DNA of 63,239 bases, taken from assembly GCF_018476525.1 (NCBI RefSeq), contig NZ_JAHCST010000054.1, positions 1 to 63,239 on the forward strand, written 5' to 3'. The DNA comes from Acrocarpospora catenulata (lineage in GTDB: Bacteria > Actinomycetota > Actinomycetes > Streptosporangiales > Streptosporangiaceae). Position numbers and translations under genes: made by a program. Shown one piece after another: positions 1 through 8,230 of this stretch; position 1 is the stretch's first letter, and each line of letters starts with the position of its first letter. Under the pieces are notes generated by a model. It had not been told where the DNA came from. It did no database searches and saw only the letters and a program-made list of their open reading frames with translations.

Positions 1-89
1 GGTCCGACCGAAGGTCAAAACGGGCGGGTGGGTGGGACGACCACCGCAATCGGGCGGGTGGGGGGAACAACCAACCCGCTGAGCGATGT

Positions 90-1373
90 CTAGGCCTCGA
101 TGCGGTCGATCACCAGGGGCAGCAGGTTCGGGTCTCCGGCGGGGGTGACCGCGTAGCCGTTTTCCAGGGCCTCCAGGGCTCGGGTGAATCTGGCTGTTTC
201 GTCGGTGTGCAGGGTGAGGAGGGCCTGGCCTTCGCGGATCAGGTCGCCGGGCTTGGCGTGGAGGGTTACTCCGGCGCCGAAGGAGACCGGGTCCTCCTTG
301 CGGGCCCGGCCGGCGCCCAGCCGCCAGGCCGCCACGCCCACCGCGTACGCGTCGAGGCGGGAGAGCACGCCAGAGGCGGGCGCGGTGAGCGTCATGGACT
401 CGGCGGCCCGGGGCAGCAGGGCGTCCGGGTCGCCGCCCTGGGCGGTGATCATGCGACGCCAGGCGTCCATGGCGGAGCCGTCCTTCAACGCCTCCTCGGG
501 GTCCTTGCCGGACACCCCGGCGGCCGCCAGCATCTCGCGGGCCAGCCGCACGGTGAGCTCGACCACGTCGGACGGCCCGCCACCGGCCAGCACCTCGACC
601 GACTCCTCGACCTCCAGCGCGTTGCCGATCTTGCGGCCGAGCGGGCGGTCCATGGCGGTGAGCAGGGCGACCGTGCGGACGCCCGCGTCGGTGCCGAGGG
701 CCACCATGGTCCTGGCCAGCTCGCGGGCGTCCGCCACGTTCTTCATGAACGCCCCGGAGCCCACCTTGACGTCCAGGACCAGCGAGCCGGTGCCCTCGGC
801 GATCTTCTTGGACATGATCGAGGAGGCGATCAGCGGGATCGACTCGACCGTGCCGGTGACGTCGCGCAGCGCGTACAGCTTCTTGTCGGCGGGGGCCAGC
901 CCGGCGCCGGCCGCGCAGACCACCGCGCCCGCGGCGCGGAGCACGCCGAGCATCTCCTCGTTGGAGAGGCTGGCCCGCCAGCCCGGGATGGACTCCAGCT
1001 TGTCCAGCGTGCCGCCGGTGTGCCCGAGCCCGCGCCCGGACAGCTGCGGCACGTACGCGCCGCAGGCGGCGACCAGCGGGGCCAGCGGCAGCGTGATCTT
1101 GTCGCCGACCCCGCCGGTGGAGTGCTTGTCGGCGGTGGGCCGGTCAAGCCCGGACCAGTCCATCCGCTCGCCGGTGCGGATCATGGCCTGGGTCCAGTCC
1201 GCGATCTCCCGCCGGTCCATTCCGTTCAGCAGGATGGCCATGGCCAGCGCCGACATCTGCTCGTCGGCCACGTCGCCCCTGGTGTAGGCGTCGATCACCC
1301 AGTCGATCTGGGCGGTGGACAGCTCGCCCCGGTCCCGCTTACGGCAGATGACGTCGACGGCGTCGAATCCCAT
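90..1373 (-). CDS. deoA: Thymidine phosphorylase (pyrimidine-nucleoside phosphorylase)
   Basis: Cleaves thymidine or deoxyuridine with phosphate to give the free base and 2-deoxyribose-1-phosphate, in the cytoplasm. The 427-residue product has the family signature KHSTGGVGDK at about residues 83-92, the glycine-rich SGRGLGHTGGTLDKLES segment and the C-terminal biotinyl-like domain. Length is normal. I chose the ATG at 1373; a GTG at 1385 directly after the cdd stop is also possible and would add four residues. It is the last gene of the nucleoside uptake and salvage block, so bases and sugar phosphates are released right after import. Identification is firm; only the start is uncertain. Confidence 0.95.
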   Translation of the reverse strand: MGFDAVDVICRKRDRGELSTAQIDWVIDAYTRGDVADEQMSALAMAILLNGMDRREIADWTQAMIRTGERMDWSGLDRPTADKHSTGGVGDKITLPLAPLVAACGAYVPQLSGRGLGHTGGTLDKLESIPGWRASLSNEEMLGVLRAAGAVVCAAGAGLAPADKKLYALRDVTGTVESIPLIASSIMSKKIAEGTGSLVLDVKVGSGAFMKNVADARELARTMVALGTDAGVRTVALLTAMDRPLGRKIGNALEVEESVEVLAGGGPSDVVELTVRLAREMLAAAGVSGKDPEEALKDGSAMDAWRRMITAQGGDPDALLPRAAESMTLTAPASGVLSRLDAYAVGVAAWRLGAGRARKEDPVSFGAGVTLHAKPGDLIREGQALLTLHTDETARFTRALEALENGYAVTPAGDPNLLPLVIDRIEA

Positions 1374-1385
1374 GCTCTCCCCCAC

Positions 1386-1775
1386 TTACCTGGACAGGTC
1401 CTCGGGCCCGAACGCGAACGGCAGGATGTCCGCCATGCGCCAGGGCCCCTCCGGCGTCTCCACCAGCAGTTCGGGCCCGCCGTGCTCGTACAGCAGCTGG
1501 CGGCAGCGCCCGCACGGCATCAGCAGCTCGCTGTGGCCGTCCACACAGGTGAAGGCGACCAGCCTGCCGCCGCCCGAGGCGTGCAGCGCCGACACCAGCC
1601 CGCACTCGGCGCACAGGCCCACCCCGTAGGAGGCGTTCTCCACGTTGCAGCCGACCACGATCCGCCCGTCGTCCACCAGGGCGGCGGCCCCGACCGGAAA
1701 CATCGAGTACGGCGCGTACGCGCGCGTCATCGCCTCGGCCGCGTGCGCCCGCAGCCCATCCCAGTCGATCGTCAT
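1386..1775 (-). CDS. cdd: Cytidine deaminase
   Basis: Hydrolytic deamination of cytidine and deoxycytidine to uridine and deoxyuridine. The 129-residue protein is the usual size of the small tetrameric form. The zinc site is complete: Cys55 and the catalytic Glu57 in the CAE motif, and Cys88 and Cys91 in PCGRC. The ATG overlaps the stop of the upstream permease gene (ATGA), and its own TAA directly precedes deoA, so it looks translationally coupled in the nucleoside operon. Its product feeds uridine and deoxyuridine to salvage and to the neighbouring phosphorylase. Confidence 0.95.
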   Translation of the reverse strand: MTIDWDGLRAHAAEAMTRAYAPYSMFPVGAAALVDDGRIVVGCNVENASYGVGLCAECGLVSALHASGGGRLVAFTCVDGHSELLMPCGRCRQLLYEHGGPELLVETPEGPWRMADILPFAFGPEDLSR

Positions 1776-3070
1776 TTGGCCTGTCCCCTCCGGTACGGCA
1801 ATCCGTCCGCAGCGGGCATCCGGAGCCGCTGCGAGGCCAGGGACAGTACCAGCAGCGTGGCCAGGTGCGGCGTGAACGAGGTGAACTGCTCGGGCACCGT
1901 GTCGGTGAGCATGAACACCACGAGCACGGCCACCGCGGCCACCCCGGTGAACAGCGCCGCCCGGTTGCGGGACAGCCGGACCAGCTGGTAGACGGCCACG
2001 GCCGCCAGCAGCAGGGCGACCACCAGCAGCAGCGCGTGCACGGACACGCCGCCCTGGCGCAGCTGCAACGCGTCGGTGTAGCCGAACAGGCCGGCCCCCG
2101 CGGCGAGCCCGCCGGGCCGCCAGTTGCCGAAGATGACCGTGGCCAGGCCGATGAAGCCCCGGCCGCCGGTCTGCCCTTCCCGGTAGGTTCCGGCGGCCAC
2201 GATGGACAGGAACGCCCCGCCCAGACCGGCCAGCGCGCCGGAGACGATCACCGCCGCGTACTTGTAGTAGTACACGTTGACGCCCAGCGACTCCGCCGCG
2301 ACCGGGCGCTCGCCGCAGGAGCGCAGGCGCAGCCCGAAGGCGGTCCGCCAGAGCACCCAGAAGGTGAAGGGCACCAGCAGGATGGCCAGGATCGTGAAGA
2401 GCGAGACGTTGGTGGTCAGGCCGCGCAGCAGCCCGGCCAGGTCGGAGACGAAGAACCAGTGCTGGCTCTCCAGCGTGCGGAGCGGGTCGACGCCTTCGAA
2501 CAGCACGTACTTGTTCTGGCCGCCCGGCCCCCACAGGCCGACGGTGTCCATCTGCGGCACGCGCGGGGACTGGGTGTCGCCGCCGCCCTTCATGTCGGCG
2601 AAGACCAGCGTGGACAGGTACTTGGTGACGCCGGTGCCGAGCAGGATGATGGCGACGCCGGAGACCACGTGGTCGACGCCGAAGGTGACGGTGGCGACCG
2701 CGTGCAGCAGCGCGCCCAGCGCGCCGCCCGCCGTGCCCGCGAGCACCCCGACCCACGGGTTCCCGGTCACGATGGCGCCCCAGGCCCCGAACCAGGTGCC
2801 CAGGATCATCATGCCTTCCAGGCCGATGTTGACCACACCGGCCCGCTCGGACCAGAGGCCGCCCAGACCGGCCAGGCCGATCGGCACGGCCAGGCCGAGC
2901 GAGGCGGTCACGGTGCCGCTGGAGGTGATGTCGTTGGCCCCGGTGACCAGCCTGGCCACCGAGAGCAGCACCAGCAGCCCGGCCACGCCGAGCAGCAGGA
3001 TCGGCCAGGTCAGCTTGAACTTGCGCTTGGGCGGGACGACCTCGGGCGCGGGTGCGGTGATGGTGGTCAC
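1772..3070 (-). CDS. Nucleoside ABC transporter permease (second permease)
   Basis: Inner-membrane permease of the BPD_transp_2 family found with Bmp-type nucleoside importers. The 432-residue protein has a short basic N-terminus (PPKRKFKLTW) followed by multiple hydrophobic helices and the family segment ERAGVVNIGLEGMM. The GTG start is preceded by a good Shine-Dalgarno (GGAAGGAG) and overlaps the stop of the first permease by 4 nt (GTGA). It should pair with the product of the preceding gene to form the channel energised by the ATPase encoded upstream. An extended open frame upstream of this start is only a shadow of the first permease gene. Confidence 0.93.
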   Translation of the reverse strand: MTTITAPAPEVVPPKRKFKLTWPILLLGVAGLLVLLSVARLVTGANDITSSGTVTASLGLAVPIGLAGLGGLWSERAGVVNIGLEGMMILGTWFGAWGAIVTGNPWVGVLAGTAGGALGALLHAVATVTFGVDHVVSGVAIILLGTGVTKYLSTLVFADMKGGGDTQSPRVPQMDTVGLWGPGGQNKYVLFEGVDPLRTLESQHWFFVSDLAGLLRGLTTNVSLFTILAILLVPFTFWVLWRTAFGLRLRSCGERPVAAESLGVNVYYYKYAAVIVSGALAGLGGAFLSIVAAGTYREGQTGGRGFIGLATVIFGNWRPGGLAAGAGLFGYTDALQLRQGGVSVHALLLVVALLLAAVAVYQLVRLSRNRAALFTGVAAVAVLVVFMLTDTVPEQFTSFTPHLATLLVLSLASQRLRMPAADGLPYRRGQAK

Positions 3071-4209
3071 ACCCCTGCTCCTTCCACCTGAGCCTGGGCC
3101 GGGGCCGACAGCTCCCTGCTGACACGACGCTGCTCGGCCGAGATCCGGTACCGGTGCACCAGCTCGTACGCCACGACAACGCACAGCACGATGACCCCTT
3201 GCATGATCGTGATGATCTCCGGCGAGACCTTGTGGAGGTTGAGGATGTTGCTGGAGGTGTCCAGGAACCCCCACAGCAGCGCGCCGAACGCCACGCCGAC
3301 CGGGTTGTTCCGGCCGAGCAGCGCGATGGCGATCCCGGTGAAGCCAAGACCGGCCGGGAAGTCGAGGCTGTAGGAGTAGGACGAGCCGAGCAACTGCGGC
3401 ATGCCGACCAGACCGGCGACGCCGCCGGAGATGACCATCGCCCAGACGATCATCTTCTTCACGTTCACTCCGCTGGCCACGGCGGCGCTCTCGGACCGGC
3501 CGGTGGCCCGCAGGTCGAAGCCGAACCTGGTGCGGTTGAGGAGCAGGTGGAAGCCGATGCCGACCAGGACGGCCAGCAGCAGCAGGCCGAAGACCTTGTT
3601 GGGCGCGCCGGGAATGAGCGAGATGCCGGGCACGTGCGCCGACTCGGGGATGGGCTTGGTGCCGATGTTGTTGCTGCCCGCCACCGGGACCGCCCACTGG
3701 GTGAGCAGCCAGGCCCCGAGGCCCGTGGCGATGGTGTTCAGCATGATCGTGGAGATGACCTCGCTGACCCCGCGCCGCGCCTTGAGCAGGCCCGCGATGC
3801 CCGCCCAGGCCGCGCCCACGGCCACCGCGACCACGATGATCAGCAGGATGTGCAGCGGTCCCGGCAGCGACACCGCGCCGCCCACGGCGGCGGCGATCAG
3901 CGCGGCCAGCCGGTACTGGCCGTCCACGCCGATGTTGAACAGGTTCATCCGGAAGCCGAGCGCCACCGCCATCGCCGACAGGTAGTAGGTGGTGGCGGCA
4001 TTGACGATCAGCGTGAGCGAGCGCGGCGTGCTGCCGTAGTCGATCATCAAGGTCAGGGTTTCGATCGGCGGGTTGCCGGTCACGACCAGTACCACCGCGG
4101 TGATCAGGCCGGCCATCAGGATGGCCAGGACCGGGGCGGCCAGCGACAGCAGCCCGGTCAGCTTGACCCGCCCCAGCAGGCGGTTGGTGAAGGTGTCGGG
4201 GACCGTCAT
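3067..4209 (-). CDS. Nucleoside ABC transporter permease (first permease)
   Basis: Inner-membrane permease of the same family as its downstream neighbour. The 380-residue product has about eight to ten hydrophobic segments and the conserved run GFRMNLFNIGVDGQ, equivalent to the NIGLEG segment in the partner. ATG at 4209 overlaps the stop of the ATPase gene (ATGA), so ATPase, both permeases and cdd appear translationally linked. The substrate is inferred to be nucleosides, from the Bmp-type binding proteins and from cdd and deoA in the same block; the sequence alone does not give purine versus pyrimidine preference. Confidence 0.93.
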   Translation of the reverse strand: MTVPDTFTNRLLGRVKLTGLLSLAAPVLAILMAGLITAVVLVVTGNPPIETLTLMIDYGSTPRSLTLIVNAATTYYLSAMAVALGFRMNLFNIGVDGQYRLAALIAAAVGGAVSLPGPLHILLIIVVAVAVGAAWAGIAGLLKARRGVSEVISTIMLNTIATGLGAWLLTQWAVPVAGSNNIGTKPIPESAHVPGISLIPGAPNKVFGLLLLAVLVGIGFHLLLNRTRFGFDLRATGRSESAAVASGVNVKKMIVWAMVISGGVAGLVGMPQLLGSSYSYSLDFPAGLGFTGIAIALLGRNNPVGVAFGALLWGFLDTSSNILNLHKVSPEIITIMQGVIVLCVVVAYELVHRYRISAEQRRVSRELSAPAQAQVEGAGV

Positions 4210-5729
4210 GCTGCCTCTCCCGCGCCGGTCATGGCCGAGCCGAGTTGCTGCGGGGTCACGTTCGCCGGGTCGACGTCCGCGACGATCCGGCCGCGCAGCA
4301 GGACCTTCAGGGTGTCCGACAGGCCGATCAGCTCGTCCAGGTCGGCCGAGATGAGCAGCACCGCCAGGCCGGCCGCCCGGGCCTCGCGCAGGTGGTCCCA
4401 GATCGCGGCCTGCGCGCCCACGTCCACGCCCCGGGTCGGGTGGGCCGCGATGAGCAGCACCGGATCGCCGCTCATCTCCCTGCCGACGATCAGCTTCTGC
4501 TGGTTGCCGCCGGACAGCGCCGCCGCGTCCACGTCGATGCCGGGGGTGCGCACGTCGTACTGCTCGACGATGCGCCGGGTGTCGGCGCGGGCACCCTTGC
4601 GGTCGATCCAGATGCCCTTGGTGTTGGGGGCCTGGGTCTGGTGGCCGAGGATCCGGTTCTCCCAGAGGGGGGCCTCCAGCAGCAGGCCGTGCCGCTGGCG
4701 GTCCTCGGGGATGTAGCCGACGCCGGCCTCGCGGCGGCGGAGCGTGGTCCAGTCGGTGATGTCCTTGCCGCCCAGGATGACGGTGCCGGTCGAGGCACGG
4801 ATGCCCATGATCGCTTCGACCAGTTCGGCCTGGCCGTTGCCCTCGACCCCGGCGACGCCGAGGACCTCGCCCCGGTGGATGGTGAGGGAGATGTCGTCCA
4901 GCAGCGGCCGCCCGCCGGTCTCGGCGGGCATGCACAGGCCCTTGACCTCCAGCGCCACCTCGTCGGTGACCGTGGACTCCCTGGTCTCCGGGCTGGGCAG
5001 TTCGGAGCCGACCATCAGCTCGGCCAGTTGCCGTGCGGTCACCGTGGCCGGGTCCACGCTGGCCACCGTGGTGCCCCGGCGGATGACCGTGATCGCGTCG
5101 GCGACCTTGAGCACCTCGTCCAGGTGGTGCGAGATGAAGATGATGGTGATGCCCTCGCGGACCAGGCCGTGCAGGTTGTCGAAGAGCTCGTCCACCTCGT
5201 GCGGCACGAGCACGGCGGTGGGCTCGTCCAGGATCAGGATGCGGGCGCCCCGGTAGAGGACCTTGAGGATCTCGACCCGCTGCCGCTGGCCGACGCCGAT
5301 GTCCTCCACCAGCACGTCCGGGTCGACGCCCAGGCCGTACGCGTCGGAGATCTGCTTGATCTTCTTGCGGGCGGCGCCGAGGTCGAGCGCGACCAGCGCT
5401 TTGCGTGGCTCGCTGCCGAGGACCACGTTCTCCAGGACGGTCAGGTTGTCGGCGAGCATGAAGTGCTGGTGGACCATGCCGATGCCGGCGGCGATGGCGT
5501 CCGCGGGGGTGTGGAAGGAGACGGGGGAGCCGTCGACGCGGATCTCACCCTCGTCCGGCCGCTGCATGCCGTACAGGATCTTCATGAGGGTGGATTTGCC
5601 TGCGCCGTTCTCACCGACGATGGCGTGGATGTGACCTTTGGTCACGCTCAGATGGATGTCGCGGTTGGCGACTACGCCGGGGAATCGTTTGGTGATTCCC
5701 TCCAGCGCGACCGCGGTCTGGGTGCTGAT
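4206..5729 (-). CDS. Nucleoside ABC transporter ATPase, duplicated ATP-binding cassettes
   Basis: Cytoplasmic ATPase that powers the Bmp-type nucleoside importer. Two cassettes are fused in about 507 residues: the first has Walker A GENGAGKST, signature GVGQRQRVE and Walker B LILDEPTAVL; the second has the degenerate Walker A typical of this family (GVEGNGQAE), signature SGGNQQK and AAHPTRGVDVG. No ATG or GTG lies near the expected N-terminus. The best candidate is ATC at 5729, five nt after a strong Shine-Dalgarno AGGGAGG (5735-5741). The only upstream standard-type alternative is TTG at 5780, which sits inside the loop of an inverted repeat and has no close Shine-Dalgarno. The product is certain; the start is unusual. 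Confidence 0.9.
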   Translation of the reverse strand: MSTQTAVALEGITKRFPGVVANRDIHLSVTKGHIHAIVGENGAGKSTLMKILYGMQRPDEGEIRVDGSPVSFHTPADAIAAGIGMVHQHFMLADNLTVLENVVLGSEPRKALVALDLGAARKKIKQISDAYGLGVDPDVLVEDIGVGQRQRVEILKVLYRGARILILDEPTAVLVPHEVDELFDNLHGLVREGITIIFISHHLDEVLKVADAITVIRRGTTVASVDPATVTARQLAELMVGSELPSPETRESTVTDEVALEVKGLCMPAETGGRPLLDDISLTIHRGEVLGVAGVEGNGQAELVEAIMGIRASTGTVILGGKDITDWTTLRRREAGVGYIPEDRQRHGLLLEAPLWENRILGHQTQAPNTKGIWIDRKGARADTRRIVEQYDVRTPGIDVDAAALSGGNQQKLIVGREMSGDPVLLIAAHPTRGVDVGAQAAIWDHLREARAAGLAVLLISADLDELIGLSDTLKVLLRGRIVADVDPANVTPQQLGSAMTGAGEAA

Positions 5730-5756
5730 CTCGGCCTCCCTGCTGGAATGGCCCCG

Positions 5757-5798
5757 ATTAGGACATGGCCGTGGACCCAAATCAGGCCATGTCCTAAT
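5757..5798. repeat. Perfect 14-bp inverted repeat before the ABC ATPase gene (operator or mRNA hairpin)
   Basis: Arms 5757-5770 (attaggacatggcc) and 5785-5798 match 14 of 14, separated by a 14-nt loop, with centres 28 bp apart. It lies about 16 nt upstream of the ATPase Shine-Dalgarno. It could be a repressor operator, since the distal arm overlaps a candidate -10 region, or an RNA hairpin controlling expression of the ATPase and permeases. No matching repressor gene is adjacent. Confidence 0.7.
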
Positions 5799-5823
5799 TA
5801 CATACAGTGATGGGGACAGTAAA
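5795..5823 (-). promoter_or_regulatory. Candidate promoter for the ABC ATPase/permease genes
   Basis: Reading the minus strand, TTTACT (5823-5818) is followed after 17 nt by the A/T-rich hexamer TAATTA (5800-5795). Match to consensus is only partial. It lies after the binding-protein hairpin and its -10 overlaps the inverted repeat at 5757-5798, as a repressible promoter would. Confidence 0.35.
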
Positions 5824-5825
5824 CC

Positions 5826-5856
5826 AAGGGCCCGGGGCTGACGCCACCGGGCCCTT
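5826..5856 (-). terminator. Hairpin terminator or attenuator after the Bmp lipoprotein gene
   Basis: A 10-bp GC-rich stem (aagggcccgg / ccgggccctt) with an 11-nt loop starts about 10 nt past the stop of the lipoprotein gene. There is no U-tract, which is common for actinomycete terminators. It could reduce read-through into the ATPase and permease genes, so the binding protein is made in excess, or protect the 3' end of its mRNA. Confidence 0.65.
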
Positions 5857-5867
5857 GCGCGTCATCG

Positions 5868-6941
5868 TCAGGCGCCGGTCGGAACCGTGATCTCACCGCT
5901 GATGATCTTGTTCTTGTACTCGTCGATCTGGGCCTTGATGTCGTCGATCTTGCCCCCGGTGAGGGAGTAGTCGACGCCGCCCGCCTTCAGGTCGTAGACG
6001 GTGGGGCCGGCCGTGGCCGAGCCGGAGGTGGCGTTCTTGATGAAGTCGAACACCGCCACGTCGACCTTCTTCAGCATCGAGGTGATGATGACGTCGGCGA
6101 CGGTCGGGTCGGCGGTCTTGGCCTGGTCGGAGTCGACGCCGATGGCCATGGCGCCCGCGGCCTTGGCGGCCTCGAACACACCGGCCCCGGAGCCGCCCGC
6201 GGCCTGGTAGACCACGTCGGCGCCCGCGTCGTACATGCCCTCGGCGGCCGTCTTGCCCTTGGCCGGGTCACCGAAGCCACCGAAGTCCGGCGGCTGGGTC
6301 AGGTACTTCTTCTGGATGGTGATGTCCGGCTTGACGGCCTTGGCGCCGGCCTCGTAGCCCGCGTAGAACTTCTTGATCAGCGGCACTTCCACGCCGCCCA
6401 CGAAGCCCACGTTGTTCTTGGTGGACTTGAGCGCGGCGGCCACGCCCACCAGGAACGAGCCCTGCTCCTCGGCGAAGAGCAGGTTGGAGATGTTCGCGCC
6501 CTTGGCGTCGGCGTCGTCCACGATGGCGAACTTGACCTCGGGGAACTCCGCGGCGACCTTGCTGATCGCGCCGGAGTAGGCGAAGCCGACCGCGATGACC
6601 GGGTTGAAGCCACCGGAGGCCAGCAGTCGCAGGCGCTCCTCCTTCTGCGCGTCGGTCTCGCCGTTGGCGGCCTCCACCTCGTTGACCTCGACGCCCAGCT
6701 CGGCCTTGGCCTTGTCCAGGCCGGCCGCGGCGGAGTCGTTGAAGGACTGGTCACCCCGGCCGCCGATGTCGTACGCCAGGCCGACCTTGGCCGCGGTGGC
6801 GGCCGGAGCGGAGGAGGCGGCGGAGGACGGCGCGCCGCTGGGCGCGGCGCCGGTGTCGTCACCACCACAGGCAGCGGCGGCCAGCAGCATGGCGCCCGCC
6901 GCGGACCCGGCGACGAACCTGCCAAATCTATTGCGGAGCAA
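5868..6941 (-). CDS. Bmp-family nucleoside-binding lipoprotein (copy 1)
   Basis: Extracellular, membrane-anchored substrate-binding protein of the BmpA/PnrA type delivering nucleosides to the adjacent ABC importer. I place the start at TTG 6941, six nt after GGGGAG. This gives a 357-residue precursor with a basic N-terminus, hydrophobic core and lipobox Cys25 in LLAAAACGG, followed by a Ser/Pro/Ala linker. The family segment AYDIGGRGDQSFNDSA follows. An upstream extension of the open frame has no signal peptide and is rejected. It is roughly 60% similar by eye to the copy upstream. It is followed by a strong hairpin and then the transporter genes. Confidence 0.92.
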   Translation of the reverse strand: MLRNRFGRFVAGSAAGAMLLAAAACGGDDTGAAPSGAPSSAASSAPAATAAKVGLAYDIGGRGDQSFNDSAAAGLDKAKAELGVEVNEVEAANGETDAQKEERLRLLASGGFNPVIAVGFAYSGAISKVAAEFPEVKFAIVDDADAKGANISNLLFAEEQGSFLVGVAAALKSTKNNVGFVGGVEVPLIKKFYAGYEAGAKAVKPDITIQKKYLTQPPDFGGFGDPAKGKTAAEGMYDAGADVVYQAAGGSGAGVFEAAKAAGAMAIGVDSDQAKTADPTVADVIITSMLKKVDVAVFDFIKNATSGSATAGPTVYDLKAGGVDYSLTGGKIDDIKAQIDEYKNKIISGEITVPTGA

Positions 6942-7102
6942 GTGGAACTCCCCTTCCGTGACGTCCAACTTCCGTCGCACGCGCGAAAGGAACGCACGGC
7001 AACCCTGCACGGAAGATAGTTCTTTGACCTGCAAGAACCCAAGCCGCGAACAAGTCCGCAACAGGTCCGTTATGCAGCTCACGCCACCTTGTGACCCGAT
7101 GG

Positions 7103-8128
7103 TCAGTGCGTGGGGACCTTGATCCGGCCGTCGATGATCTGCCGCTTCAGCTGGTTGAGCTGGGGGACGATGTCGGTCAGATGTCCGCCGGTGGTGGCGT
7201 AGTCGACGCCCCCGGCCTTCAGGTCGTAGACGACCGGGCCGGAGCGGAAGTCGCCCTTCACCACGCCGTGGATGAAGTCGAAGACCGCCACGTCCACCTT
7301 TTTCAGCATCGAGGTGAGGATCGACCCGCGGACCTCCGGGTCGGCGGTCTTGGCCTGGTCGGAGTCCACCCCGATGGCCCAGTCGCCCGTGTCCCTGGCC
7401 GCCTCGAACACGCCGCTCCCGGAGCCGCCGGTGGCCTGGAAGACCACGTCGACGCCGGAGTCGTACATGCCCTGGGCGGCGGCCCTGCCCTTGGCCGGGT
7501 CGGTGAAGCCGGACAGGTCCGGCGGGTCGCTCAGGTACCTGCTCCGCACCTCGGCCGGTTTGACATGCTGGATCCCGGCCCGGTAGCCGGCCTCGAACTT
7601 GTGCAGCTGCGGCACGTTCACGCCGCCGACGAAACCCAGCTTGTTGGTCCTGGACTTCAGCGCGCCCGCCGCGCCGACCAGGAAGGAGCCCTCGTTCTCG
7701 GCGAAGAGCAGGTTGCTGATGTTGGGGCCGCGCGCCCCGGGGTCGTCCACGATGGCGAACTTGACATCGGGGAACTCCGCGGCGACCCTGCTGACCGCGC
7801 CGGAGTAGACGAAGCCCACCGCGATCACCGGGTTGTGGCCCTCCTTGGCCAGCGCCCGGAGCCGCTCGGCCCGGTGGCCGTCGGTCTCCCCGTTCCCCGC
7901 GGGCATCTCCGTGGTCTCCACGCCGAGCTCGGCCTCGGCCCGGTCCAGGCCGAAGGCGGCCGAGTCGTTGAAGGACCTGTCGCCGCGGCCGCCGATGTCA
8001 TAGGCCAGCCCGACCCTGGTGGGGGGTCCGTGGGTGGGGATCTCCACGGGGTCGTCCTCGATCGCGCACCCGGCCGCGACCAGCGCGGCCAGCAGTGTGG
8101 TCGACGCAGTCGCTCCGATCGGGCGCAC
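7103..8128 (-). CDS. Bmp-family nucleoside-binding lipoprotein (copy 2)
   Basis: Second BmpA/PnrA-type binding lipoprotein, 341 residues, directly upstream of copy 1 and clearly its paralogue (shared AYDIGGRGD-SFNDSA, VKFAIVDD, NISNLLFAE, KKVDVAVFDFI and LKAGGVDY segments). The GTG start has a Shine-Dalgarno AAGGAG 7 nt upstream. The signal peptide ends in the lipobox LVAAGC with Cys21. It lacks the long low-complexity linker seen after the lipid Cys of copy 1. The two copies may offer the same transporter different ligand ranges; this is inference. The 161-nt gap between the copies contains no convincing promoter or riboswitch. Confidence 0.92.
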   Translation of the reverse strand: MRPIGATASTTLLAALVAAGCAIEDDPVEIPTHGPPTRVGLAYDIGGRGDRSFNDSAAFGLDRAEAELGVETTEMPAGNGETDGHRAERLRALAKEGHNPVIAVGFVYSGAVSRVAAEFPDVKFAIVDDPGARGPNISNLLFAENEGSFLVGAAGALKSRTNKLGFVGGVNVPQLHKFEAGYRAGIQHVKPAEVRSRYLSDPPDLSGFTDPAKGRAAAQGMYDSGVDVVFQATGGSGSGVFEAARDTGDWAIGVDSDQAKTADPEVRGSILTSMLKKVDVAVFDFIHGVVKGDFRSGPVVYDLKAGGVDYATTGGHLTDIVPQLNQLKRQIIDGRIKVPTH

Positions 8129-8230
8129 CTCACCACTCCTTCGCGGGCTCTCCTGTCCAGCGTCGCCAGCCGGAGACCATGGCGAGCCCGCGTGGAGTCA
8201 AAGTTTCGGACTACCCCCGGGTCCCCGCGG

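Noticed and set aside
207-1991. A 594-codon plus-strand open frame at the left edge
   Set aside because: Antisense to deoA, cdd and the permease end; those have complete family motifs, this has none.
5730-5780. TTG at 5780 as the ABC ATPase start
   Set aside because: It would add 17 non-family residues encoded across half of a perfect inverted repeat and lacks a suitably spaced Shine-Dalgarno; kept only as an alternative.
6942-7102. Possible purine-type riboswitch in front of Bmp copy 1
   Set aside because: The 161-nt leader has only weak repeats and no conserved aptamer core that I can recognise.
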